The position numbers were made by a program, and so were the translations under genes. Of a DNA stretch of 8,676 bases, positions 1 to 6,547 are shown piece after piece. Location of the stretch: NCBI GenBank assembly GCA_002704345.1, contig PAGD01000032.1, forward strand, positions 6,557 to 15,232, written 5' to 3'. This DNA is from Rhodobiaceae bacterium (GTDB lineage: Bacteria; Pseudomonadota; Alphaproteobacteria; MED-G09). Within the stretch, counting starts at the first letter, position 1. Every line of letters starts with the position of its first letter. The notes beneath the pieces were generated by a model that searched no databases, was not told the DNA's origin, and was given only the letters and a program-made list of their open reading frames with translations.

Positions 1-771
1 CATTGTGATACTTGGGGCGGATGGGTTTATATTTCTTTATCTGAAGATGACCCTGGAAGTTTAATAGATTTTTTGAATCCTGTTGCTCATGAGTTAGAGT
101 GCTTCAATAGTTCAGAGCTCATTACAGTTTACAAAAAAAATGTCACTGTTAAAGCTAACTGGAAAACTTGCCTAGATGCATTTATGGAGGTCTATCATGC
201 CCCAACAATTCATAAAGATACTGTAAATATTCTTCTTGATGGAAGCGCTATGGCGGCTGGCCTTTTAAAAAATGGACACTCAAGAATGGTAACACCTAAA
301 AAAATAAATTTAGATGGTGGTTTTTTAGGTGCAGAAAACTCTGATTATGTTCCTTATATTGAAACATGCGATAAAATTCATGCTGAAACAAATGTTGCTT
401 ATGGAATGTTTCCAAACTTTATTACACCAACAGATACTTCAGGTTATCCAGCAATTTTATTTTGGCCCAAAGGCCTAAGAGAAACAGAGTTTGAATGGAT
501 TCAAATCGCTCCTAAATGGCCTGGAGATGAAAAGCCAGATTATTGGAAGGAACAAGAAACCTCTTTTGATTTAATTATGGAAGAAGATTTTAAAAATCTT
601 GAACCTATGCAGATATCACATGACTCAGGTGTTTTTGAGTCAATGCCTCTAAACTATCAAGAGAGGAGGATATATTATTATCATCAAATGATTGATGATT
701 GGATTGGTAGAGAAAATTTACCAAAAGATATTCAAGTTCCTAATGTTTTAGATCCTTTTGTTGAAGCATAA
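1..771 (+). CDS. Rieske non-heme iron oxygenase, alpha subunit, C-terminal catalytic domain (5' truncated by window edge)
   Basis: The frame is open from base 1, so the start and the N-terminal Rieske [2Fe-2S] domain lie outside the window. The visible 256 residues are the SRPBCC-type catalytic domain of a ring-hydroxylating oxygenase alpha subunit. The opening stretch (CDTWGGWVYISL) is the usual junction just after the Rieske domain. The mononuclear iron site is intact: NWKTCLDAFMEVYHAP followed by TIH gives the two histidines at bases 196-198 and 211-213. The third ligand is probably the Asp at 586-588 in EEDFKNLEPMQ, and the nearby Asp of CLDAF is the usual bridge to the neighbouring Rieske centre. 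The family uses O2 and electrons from a reductase or ferredoxin to hydroxylate or demethylate aromatic, terpenoid or amine substrates; the substrate here cannot be told. No beta subunit or reductase follows. The TTG at 73 is internal, not a start. Fourteen bases separate it from the kinase gene. Confidence 0.88.
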   Translation, partial: HCDTWGGWVYISLSEDDPGSLIDFLNPVAHELECFNSSELITVYKKNVTVKANWKTCLDAFMEVYHAPTIHKDTVNILLDGSAMAAGLLKNGHSRMVTPKKINLDGGFLGAENSDYVPYIETCDKIHAETNVAYGMFPNFITPTDTSGYPAILFWPKGLRETEFEWIQIAPKWPGDEKPDYWKEQETSFDLIMEEDFKNLEPMQISHDSGVFESMPLNYQERRIYYYHQMIDDWIGRENLPKDIQVPNVLDPFVEA

Positions 772-785
772 AGACATATGCTAAA

Positions 786-1727
786 ATGATAAAATTACCA
801 GATATTAATGATCCTCTTTGTAACGAGATTTTTAATAAGACAAAATCAGAAATAGAGGGTTTATCCTCTAAGTTAAAAATTGATAATCTCTCCAAAAAGT
901 TTTTCAAAGAGATTGTTATACCTCTTGCTATTTATTTTAACTCTTTGACGAACAATGAAGATCCATATTTAATAGGGTTTACAGGGGGTCAAGGGTCAGG
1001 AAAAACTACTCTTTCAGACTTTGTCCAGCTTATTTTACAAGTAGGTTTTGAAAAAAAAACAACTGGATTTTCAATAGATGATTTGTATAAAACACCTGAA
1101 GAAAGAGATATCTTAGCTGAAACTATTCATCCGTTATGTAAAGTTCGAGGTGTTCCAGGTACTCATAATATAAAACTTGGGTTGGATGTTTTGAATTCTC
1201 TATACAAGGCAAATTCTTTTACTGAAACTGCTATTCCATCTTTTTCTAAAACCCAGGATAAGCATTTGCCTGAAGAAACATGGATAAAATTCAAAGGTAA
1301 ACCAGATTTTATTTTTTTTGATGCATGGTTTGGAGGCGCTAAACCAATTTCATTTAATAACTGGAGACCACCAATTAATAAATTAGAAAAAAAAGAAGAT
1401 CCAGATGGTATTTGGTCTAAATGGAGTAATAAGGAATTAGCAGGCGATTATCAAAATTTATTTAATAAAATTGATCTTCTTTTGATGATTAAAGTTCCAG
1501 ATATGAATGATATTTTTGAAAGTAGATGGCTTCAGGAGCAAACATTAGAAAAAACACTTTCAGGTAATATGTCAGATAGTAAAATAATGAATAAGGATGA
1601 GGTTTGGAATTTTGTAATGCATTACGAGAGGTTAACAAGGTATGTACTTGAAGAAATTCCTAAATTTGCTGATATAGTTCTTAATAGGGATAAAAATTTT
1701 GAATTCTCTTTTGTTAAAAAGCCTTAG
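786..1727 (+). CDS. D-glycerate 3-kinase-type P-loop kinase (GLYK/Tda10/YggC family)
   Basis: This 313-residue cytoplasmic protein resembles the P-loop kinase family of plant and cyanobacterial D-glycerate 3-kinase, yeast Tda10 and E. coli YggC. Family landmarks are in order: Walker A GGQGSGKTT at residues 67-75, SIDDLY at 96-101, RGVPGTH at 121-127, IPSFSKTQDKH at 150-160, and FFDAWFGG at 177-184 at the Walker B-like position. The C-terminal part follows the family pattern VPD..., ESRWLQEQ, MSD, then a HYERLTRYVL helix. If it acts as GLYK, it makes 3-phosphoglycerate from D-glycerate and ATP, bringing glycerate from glyoxylate, serine or sugar-acid breakdown into glycolysis. Some family members have unproven substrates, so the family call is firmer than the reaction. 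The ATG at 778 hits a stop after two codons, so ATG 786 is chosen, although no strong Shine-Dalgarno precedes it; translation may be coupled to the oxygenase gene 14 bases upstream. Confidence 0.85.
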   Translation: MIKLPDINDPLCNEIFNKTKSEIEGLSSKLKIDNLSKKFFKEIVIPLAIYFNSLTNNEDPYLIGFTGGQGSGKTTLSDFVQLILQVGFEKKTTGFSIDDLYKTPEERDILAETIHPLCKVRGVPGTHNIKLGLDVLNSLYKANSFTETAIPSFSKTQDKHLPEETWIKFKGKPDFIFFDAWFGGAKPISFNNWRPPINKLEKKEDPDGIWSKWSNKELAGDYQNLFNKIDLLLMIKVPDMNDIFESRWLQEQTLEKTLSGNMSDSKIMNKDEVWNFVMHYERLTRYVLEEIPKFADIVLNRDKNFEFSFVKKP

Positions 1728-1746
1728 GTAAGGTAAGTAACTATTC

Positions 1747-2583
1747 ATGAAATTTAAAGTTGATTCTGGATTAGAGCTAGTTGCTTCCGAATGGGGTAAC
1801 ATAAATGACCCGCTAGTCGTTTTAATGCATGGTGGTGGTCAAACAAGACATGCCTGGGGTAGTACTGGAGAAACATTAAGTGAGTCAGGTTTTTATGTTC
1901 TTTCATTAGATTTAAGAGGGCATGGAGATAGTCAGTGGCATCCTGATGGAGATTATTTAATTGAGTCATATAAAAGTGATTTAATTTCTATTTTAAATCA
2001 AGTTGGAAAACCTGCTTCATTAGTTGGAGCATCACTTGGTGGAATGGTCTCTCTATCATTAGCTAGCGATTTAAGTAAAAAAGATCTGGTAACTTCTTTA
2101 GTTATGGTTGATATAGGTCTTTATCCAAATGAAGAAGGCTCCAACGAAATTGTTTCTTTTATGCAATCGGGCATTAAAGGATTTGCAAATTTAAGTGAAG
2201 CCTCAGATGCAGTTTCAGCTTATTTACCTCATAGAAAGCGTCCACGTGATAATCGTGGTTTAGAAAAAAACTTAAGGCTTAAAGAAGATGGAAGATATTA
2301 TTGGCATTGGGATCCGAGATTTCTTGATGAAAGAGATGATGATAGTAGAGAAAATCAAAAAGAAAAAAATATTAGATTGGCAAAAAATATAAGTATTCCA
2401 ACATTGTTGATAAGAGGTGCTCTTAGTAACGTAGTAACACAAAAAGAAGTTGATGATTTTTTAAAAATAATTCCTCACTCAGAATTCCAAGAAATTGAGA
2501 AGGCTGCTCACATGGTTGCTGGAGATAGAAATGATATTTTTGCGAATTCTGCTATTAAATTTCTGAAAAAAATTAGTAAATAA
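1747..2583 (+). CDS. Alpha/beta hydrolase fold protein (possible missing canonical acid residue)
   Basis: This is a 278-residue single-domain alpha/beta hydrolase of normal length with no signal peptide, so probably cytoplasmic. The oxyanion-hole loop HGGGQ lies at residues 28-32, LDLRGHGDS at 54-62, the nucleophile elbow GASLGG at 94-99 (Ser96), and the catalytic His255 in AAHMVAGD. A cap-like insert rich in charged residues spans about 150-210. The usual acid after strand 7 is expected in a RGxxSD motif, but here the text reads RGALSN, with Asn228 (bases 2428-2430) at the Asp position. Asp122 after strand 6 (VMVDIG) could serve instead, as in some dehalogenase-like members. Substrates in this family include esters, lactones, epoxides and ring-cleavage C-C bonds; none can be assigned. 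It starts 19 bases after the kinase stop. A tandem AGGTA AGGTA at 1726-1735 overlaps that stop and is the likely ribosome site, supporting one operon. Confidence 0.87.
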   Translation: MKFKVDSGLELVASEWGNINDPLVVLMHGGGQTRHAWGSTGETLSESGFYVLSLDLRGHGDSQWHPDGDYLIESYKSDLISILNQVGKPASLVGASLGGMVSLSLASDLSKKDLVTSLVMVDIGLYPNEEGSNEIVSFMQSGIKGFANLSEASDAVSAYLPHRKRPRDNRGLEKNLRLKEDGRYYWHWDPRFLDERDDDSRENQKEKNIRLAKNISIPTLLIRGALSNVVTQKEVDDFLKIIPHSEFQEIEKAAHMVAGDRNDIFANSAIKFLKKISK

Positions 2584-2596
2584 TTATAAAAATTAC

Positions 2597-3379
2597 TTAA
2601 AAAATTGCGTATCCGCCATCAACTACAAATGAATCACCTGAATGATATGATGATGAGTCTGATGCTAAGTAAACTGCAATTCCAGCAAAATCTTTTGGTT
2701 CACCCCATCTTCTCATAGGTACCCTTGATATAACTTTATTAGTAAATTTTTCACTATTTTGACTATCATTAGTCATATCTGTGGCTATCCATCCCGGTAC
2801 AATTGTATTTGCTCTTATTCCATATCTTGCATGCTCAACTGTAATACCTTTGATCATTGCTCTTACACCACCTTTTGAAGCAGAGTATGGTTGGGTTTTA
2901 GCTGCACCCTCAATACCAGCAAGGCTTGCAATACCAACTACTGATCCACCCGGATCTCCATTCTTTGCCCTTTCAACCATATGTTTACAAGTTTCTCTAA
3001 GCGTGAAGAATACTCCATCAAGATTAACTGATAATATTTTTCTATAAACATCTGTATCCATATTTTCAAAAGATCCCCCATAAATATTGACCCCAGCATT
3101 TGCAAAAACTGAGTCAATTCTTCCAAAATCATTTACTACTTTGGAAATTGTATTTTTCACATCGCTTTCTTTAGATACATCAACTTTATAAGTTTCAATT
3201 TTTGTTCCAAATTTATTTAGTAAATCCTTTGATAACTGATTTTTTTCTTCATTTCTTCCTAGTATAGCTACATTGCAACCAGAAGATGCAAGACCCTCGG
3301 CAATACCAAGTCCTATACCGCCATTTCCACCAGTTATAACAGAGACCTTTTCTGATAAATCAAATAATTTATTTTCCAT
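2597..3379 (-). CDS. Classical short-chain dehydrogenase/reductase (SDR), FabG-like
   Basis: This complete 260-residue classical SDR is a cytoplasmic NAD(P)-dependent alcohol/ketone oxidoreductase, in this family usually a tetramer. Landmarks are all intact: TGGNGGIG at residues 16-23 for dinucleotide binding, DV at 67-68, NAG at 94-96, and the catalytic tetrad Asn119, Ser152 (IASLAG), Tyr165 and Lys169 (YSASK). The PGWIATDM loop is at 195-202 and the C-terminal SGDSFVVDGG closes the fold. Arg42 right after strand 2 hints at NADP(H), which is an inference. FabG-like features alone do not make it a fatty acid synthesis enzyme; without fab neighbours it is more likely a catabolic polyol, sugar or hydroxy-acid dehydrogenase. 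The ATG at 3377-3379 is preceded on the minus strand by GGAAGG (complement of 3391-3396), which fixes the start. It converges on the hydrolase with 13 bases between stops and is divergent from the second SDR. Confidence 0.92.
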   Translation of the reverse strand: MENKLFDLSEKVSVITGGNGGIGLGIAEGLASSGCNVAILGRNEEKNQLSKDLLNKFGTKIETYKVDVSKESDVKNTISKVVNDFGRIDSVFANAGVNIYGGSFENMDTDVYRKILSVNLDGVFFTLRETCKHMVERAKNGDPGGSVVGIASLAGIEGAAKTQPYSASKGGVRAMIKGITVEHARYGIRANTIVPGWIATDMTNDSQNSEKFTNKVISRVPMRRWGEPKDFAGIAVYLASDSSSYHSGDSFVVDGGYAIF

Positions 3380-3533
3380 GTAATTTATTTCCTTCCTAAG
3401 TTTTCTGCCAATAGAAGATATTATGATAAAACTTCATTGTTTTAATAGTATTTATATATTGCAATTATTAGACTAATTAAGTCTATTATATATTAGATAT
3501 ATAATAAAAAATTTTTAAATAGGGAGAGAGAGT
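3380..3533. promoter_or_regulatory. Divergent promoter region between two SDR genes
   Basis: This 154-base, very AT-rich gap must hold the start signals for both the minus-strand and the plus-strand SDR genes. For the plus-strand gene there is a perfect TATAAT at 3500-3505, with only a weak -35-like TTAAGT at 3477-3482 seventeen bases upstream. A purine-rich ribosome site AGGGAGAG at 3521-3528 follows. For the minus-strand gene, GGAAGG (complement of 3391-3396) is the ribosome site; I could not single out a convincing promoter because the DNA is almost all A and T. No small gene was seen. Confidence 0.5.
3469..3485. promoter_or_regulatory. Inverted repeat, candidate operator
   Basis: TAGACT and its exact reverse complement AGTCTA flank a 5-base AATTA centre. 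The dyad sits just upstream of, and overlapping the -35 zone of, the TATAAT box at 3500-3505, and is shared by the two divergent SDR genes. That position suits a dimeric regulator such as a TetR, GntR or MarR type protein. No regulator gene is in the window. Six-base arms in AT-rich DNA can occur by chance, so this is only a candidate. Confidence 0.35.
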
Positions 3534-4229
3534 ATGTCAACTATCATGATTGTTGGAGCAACAAGAGGAATAGGTCTAGAGCTAACAAAACAATATGCTA
3601 ATGAGGGTAATCAAGTTATTGCTTGTGCTCGTGATACAAGTAATTCGTCATTATTAGATGAAGTTGCATCTAGTTCAGATAATATAAAAATAGAGCAATT
3701 AGATATAGCTGATCCAGCATCGATTGAGTCTGCTTCTGATCGAATAGGTGAAAGTGTTATTGACAGTGTTATAATTGTTGCAGGCTGGGTTGGAGGAATG
3801 CCTGATAATCAGACAATAGATAACATTAATATTGATGAATGGCATAATACTCTAAATATCAATACTATTGGTCCACTTTTAGTAGCAAAAGCCTTTAAAG
3901 CTAACCTAGCGGCATCAGGTAAAGGAAATTTAATGATTTTATCTAGTCAGTTGGCAGCATCAACTTGGCCTATGGGTGGTATGTATATTTATTCAACAAC
4001 TAAAGCTGCTGTTAGTAAAGTTGGTCAAATCCTTGCTCTAGATTGGGCAGAAGATCCGATTATTGTCTCTATTATGCACCCTGGCTGGGTTCAAACTGAT
4101 ATGGGTGGTCCTACTGCAGAAATAACTGCTGAAGAGAGTGCTTCAGGAATACGTAATGTTATATCAGGCCTTACAAAAGAGGATTCTGGTAATTTCTATA
4201 AGTGGAATGGTGATATTCATCCTTGGTAA
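3534..4229 (+). CDS. Short-chain dehydrogenase, C-factor (CsgA)-like, with altered NAG motif
   Basis: This 231-residue SDR is shorter than the minus-strand one and of the C-factor/CsgA-like type. GATRGIG at residues 8-14 binds the cofactor; Arg33 after strand 2 (ACARD) suggests NADP(H). LDIAD at 56-60 corresponds to the adenine-site Asp. The catalytic core has Asn110 (NINTIGP), Ser137 or Ser138 (ILSSQLA), Tyr153 and Lys157 (YSTTK), and the PGWVQTDMGGP loop at 183-193 is typical of C-factor relatives. The strand-4 NAG motif reads VAG (residues 82-84, bases 3777-3785), so the usual Asn is Val. The short C-terminus ends in FYKWNGDIHPW, matching the family's 'G-x-F-x-x-x-x-G-x-x-x-P-W' style ending. 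It is probably a cytoplasmic carbonyl reductase or alcohol dehydrogenase of unknown substrate. The ATG at 3534 follows a strong AGGGAGAG site at 3521-3528. Confidence 0.88.
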   Translation: MSTIMIVGATRGIGLELTKQYANEGNQVIACARDTSNSSLLDEVASSSDNIKIEQLDIADPASIESASDRIGESVIDSVIIVAGWVGGMPDNQTIDNINIDEWHNTLNINTIGPLLVAKAFKANLAASGKGNLMILSSQLAASTWPMGGMYIYSTTKAAVSKVGQILALDWAEDPIIVSIMHPGWVQTDMGGPTAEITAEESASGIRNVISGLTKEDSGNFYKWNGDIHPW

Positions 4230-4249
4230 AAATGATTTAAATTCATTTT
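4229..4249 (+). terminator. Weak AT-only hairpin after the second SDR gene
   Basis: AAAATGA (4229-4235) and its reverse complement TCATTTT (4243-4249) flank a 7-base loop, starting on the last base of the SDR stop codon. The right arm ends in four T residues. The stem holds a single G-C pair, so it would be a poor intrinsic terminator; it is the only candidate found in this gap. Confidence 0.22.
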
Positions 4250-4312
4250 ATATTTAGAGATTCAAAAGTATTAATTCATAATCTTTTACAGGACTCCATT
4301 AACAAAAAACTA

Positions 4313-4342
4313 TTGAATTAGAAGCTCTATTTTAATTAAAAT
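4313..4342 (+). promoter_or_regulatory. Candidate sigma-70-type promoter for the MFS gene
   Basis: TTGAAT at 4313-4318 (four of six matching TTGACA) and TAAAAT at 4337-4342 (five of six matching TATAAT) are separated by 18 bases. They lie 36 bases or more upstream of the MFS start codon, in the 149-base gap after the second SDR gene. Such matches are common by chance in AT-rich DNA. The rest of the gap (4250-4312) shows nothing I can name. Confidence 0.3.
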
Positions 4343-4378
4343 TCAGTTATAAGATTTTCTTACCTAAAGGAAATAACA

Positions 4379-5662
4379 ATGATATCTGCCTACTGGCCTT
4401 TTAATCCTCAAAAAATCCCTTTTTTTTATGGATGGGTTGTATTTGCCCTAAGTACCTTGGGTATTCTTTTTAGTATTCCAGGGCAAACAATGGGTTTAGC
4501 TGTTTTTACCGACTCTTTTATTGATGCCTTAGGTTTGTCAAGGACAGAGCTATCGCTTGCTTATTTATTTGGAACTTTAGGCTCCTCCTTATTTCTTGCT
4601 AGAGCTGGAAAGTGGTACGATATTTTAGGCGGTCGAACAATGATAACGATGGCATCTATAGCGTTAGCATTAATGGTCTTTTATGTAAGTTTGGTTGATG
4701 TAATGAGTAGTTTTTTGGGAGGAAGTCCTATAGCAAGCTTTGGACTAATCCTTTTTGGTTATTTTGGAGTTAGATTTTTTGGACAAGGTGTTCTCACTAG
4801 CTGTTCAAGAAATGTTCTTTTGTTATGGTTTATTAAAAAAAGAGGTCTCGTAGGCGGCATAAGAAATATATTTGTAAGTCTTGGATTTTCTCTTTCACCT
4901 CTTTTTTTAGCGGGACTAATTAGTATTTTTGGTTGGCGAGAGTCTTTATGGATTATCGCTCTAATTGGAGGTATTGGATTTTCTTTTATTTCTTTGATTT
5001 TTATTCGTGATACACCTGAATCCTGTGGATTAAGAGCTGACGGGTTAGATGTAAATTCAATCGAGACATCTTCTGTAGAAAAAGAGAGTAATACCTTAAG
5101 TGAAGTTAAAAAAAATCCAATTTTTTGGATTTATTCGTTAAGCTTAAGTATACACGCTTTATTTGGTACAGCTTTGGTATTTCATATAGTTGCAATTTTT
5201 GATGAAGTGGGAAAGGGAAGGGCTGAGGCATTTAGTTATTTTATTCCAGCAGCTATTTTTTCTACACTTTCAAATCTTTTTGCTAGCTGGATATCAGATA
5301 AGATTAATTTAAAACCTATTTTAATTATTATGTTGATTTCTTTTTGTTTAGGATCTTTTGGATTTATTTATTTAATACATTCTTGGGGGTTTTGGCTTTT
5401 AGCATTTGGTTTTGGAGTTGGTGGTGGTTTATGGGGAGTTATTTCAAATTTAACTTTTATAAGATTTTTCGGTCCTAAGCATCTGGGAGAGATTAGTGGT
5501 TTAAGTGCTTCGTTTAATGTTATTGGTAGTGCTATTGGGCCAGCAGCTTTTAGTCTCGGTTTTGACTATTTTGGAAGCTATACAGCTCCAGCGAAAATAT
5601 GTTTAGCCTTAATAATAGTTCTTTTATTAGTAGCTATTTTTTTAAAACAGAGAGAAGAATAA
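4379..5662 (+). CDS. Major facilitator superfamily transporter, oxalate/formate- or monocarboxylate-type
   Basis: This 427-residue inner-membrane carrier has about twelve hydrophobic segments, roughly at residues 17-36, 56-76, 88-106, 118-143, 156-180, 187-208, 248-274, 285-303, 312-333, 337-361, 370-397 and 404-422. A charged cytoplasmic loop at 210-247 separates the halves. The N-terminal FFYGWVVF signature is typical of the OFA/monocarboxylate branch. MFS motif A appears as GKWYDILGGR (77-86), with a degenerate copy SWISDKINLKP (303-313) in the second half. The loop start RDTPESCGLRADG is also common in this branch. It likely moves a small organic anion by proton symport or exchange; the substrate is unknown, and the direction (uptake) is inferred from the catabolic neighbours. 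The ATG at 4379 follows AAAGGAAA at 4366-4373, a well-placed ribosome site. The next gene follows on the same strand after 108 bases. Confidence 0.88.
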   Translation: MISAYWPFNPQKIPFFYGWVVFALSTLGILFSIPGQTMGLAVFTDSFIDALGLSRTELSLAYLFGTLGSSLFLARAGKWYDILGGRTMITMASIALALMVFYVSLVDVMSSFLGGSPIASFGLILFGYFGVRFFGQGVLTSCSRNVLLLWFIKKRGLVGGIRNIFVSLGFSLSPLFLAGLISIFGWRESLWIIALIGGIGFSFISLIFIRDTPESCGLRADGLDVNSIETSSVEKESNTLSEVKKNPIFWIYSLSLSIHALFGTALVFHIVAIFDEVGKGRAEAFSYFIPAAIFSTLSNLFASWISDKINLKPILIIMLISFCLGSFGFIYLIHSWGFWLLAFGFGVGGGLWGVISNLTFIRFFGPKHLGEISGLSASFNVIGSAIGPAAFSLGFDYFGSYTAPAKICLALIIVLLLVAIFLKQREE

Positions 5663-5770
5663 ATAAATTTATAATTATAATTTAGTGTTCAACTATTGAG
5701 TGACTTAGGTTTTAACTATATAGATTGTTGTCTTAAAAAATTAACTCAAACTTTTGAGAGTGGTATAAAA
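5663..5770 (+). promoter_or_regulatory. Leader between transporter and crotonase genes, with small dyads
   Basis: These 108 bases hold an AT-only dyad at 5664-5684 (TAAATT with AATTTA around ATAATTAT) just after the transporter stop, and CTCAA-ACTT-TTGAG at 5745-5758 directly over the likely ribosome site of the crotonase gene. The crotonase frame stays open upstream through a TTG at 5696, but the 25 residues this would add do not look like family sequence. Neither dyad is strong enough to name as a terminator or riboregulator. Confidence 0.25.
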
Positions 5771-6547
5771 ATGAATTTTAAAAATATTTTATATGAAAAT
5801 ATTAATACATTGGCTTTAATAACAATAAATAGAGCAAAAAATCATAATTCAATATCTCTTGAAACCCTAGATGATCTTAATAATGCTGTTGATTTAGCTG
5901 CGTCTGATGAAAGCGTTAAAGTTATTGCAATAACTGGTGCAGGTGGTAAGTCTTTTGCATCAGGATCTGATCTAAATGAAGTTTTAGATAGAGATTTAAA
6001 AAAAGCACTAGAGCCTATTATTCAAGGTTTAGCAGAAAAATTAGAAAAAACACCTAAACCAACAATTGCTGCTATAGACGGTATTTGTATGGGAGGAGGG
6101 CTTGAGGTAGCCTTAGGCTGTGATTTAAGGATTGCTACTCCTAATTCAAAATTTGCCACACCTGAGGGTAAATTAGGAATAATTCCAGGTGGTGGAGCAA
6201 CTGTTCGCCTACCAAGAATTATTGGAAAAGGATGGGGAATGGAAATGTTATTAATGGGCGATATAATTGATGCAGAAAGAGCCTTTCAAATTGGACTTGT
6301 TACTCGATTAGTTGAATCTAAAAAGTTAATATTAGAATTAACTAATATGGCTGAAACTCTATCAAAGTTTGCTCCATTTGTTCCAAGAACTATGAAAGCA
6401 ATGGTTCACTTTGGAATGGACTCAAGTTTATCAAGTGCTTTAATGATGGAAAAGTATGCACAAGCCTCATTAGTTCAAACTGATGATAAAGAAGAAGGCA
6501 TTAAAGCCTTTCTTGAAAAAAGAGATCCCAATTTTAAAGGCAGTTAG
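5771..6547 (+). CDS. Enoyl-CoA hydratase/isomerase (crotonase) family protein
   Basis: Starting at ATG 5771 the protein has 258 residues, the standard crotonase length; a TTG at 5696 would add 25 residues with no family match, so the ATG, preceded by GAGAG at 5756-5760, is preferred. Numbered from that ATG, the first oxyanion-hole segment FASGSDLNE is at 62-70 and the second, GICMGGGLEVALGCD, at 104-118. The two glutamates used for water addition in enoyl-CoA hydratase are both present: Glu112 (GGGLEVA) and Glu132 (FATPEGKLGIIPGGG). The active site is thus suited to hydrating a 2-enoyl-CoA, though isomerases, lyases and racemases share the fold. It is a cytoplasmic enzyme acting on acyl-CoA in beta-oxidation-like or branched/aromatic acid breakdown. 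No acyl-CoA ligase or dehydrogenase lies nearby in the window. Its TAG overlaps the stop of the minus-strand GMC gene by 4 bases. Confidence 0.9.
   Translation: MNFKNILYENINTLALITINRAKNHNSISLETLDDLNNAVDLAASDESVKVIAITGAGGKSFASGSDLNEVLDRDLKKALEPIIQGLAEKLEKTPKPTIAAIDGICMGGGLEVALGCDLRIATPNSKFATPEGKLGIIPGGGATVRLPRIIGKGWGMEMLLMGDIIDAERAFQIGLVTRLVESKKLILELTNMAETLSKFAPFVPRTMKAMVHFGMDSSLSSALMMEKYAQASLVQTDDKEEGIKAFLEKRDPNFKGS

Noticed and set aside
73..75. TTG as start of the Rieske oxygenase gene
   Set aside because: The same frame is open to base 1 and encodes family-typical sequence upstream of it, so the gene simply enters from outside the window.
1726..1735. Tandem AGGTA AGGTA repeat as a possible mobile-element footprint
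   Set aside because: It is too short and is better explained as a doubled Shine-Dalgarno-like sequence before the hydrolase start.
1754..1969. Open frame on the minus strand inside the hydrolase gene
   Set aside because: It is fully antisense to a conserved alpha/beta hydrolase and its translation shows no recognisable domain; it is low-complexity His/Leu-rich sequence.
2575..2599. Bidirectional terminator between the hydrolase and the first SDR gene
   Set aside because: AGTAA/TTACT and TAATT/AATTA pairs exist around the 13-base gap, but they contain almost no G-C pairs and give no clear stem followed by a T run in either direction.
2781..3132. Open frames on both strands inside the first SDR gene
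   Set aside because: They lie in other frames of a complete SDR with all catalytic motifs and have no domain or ribosome site of their own.
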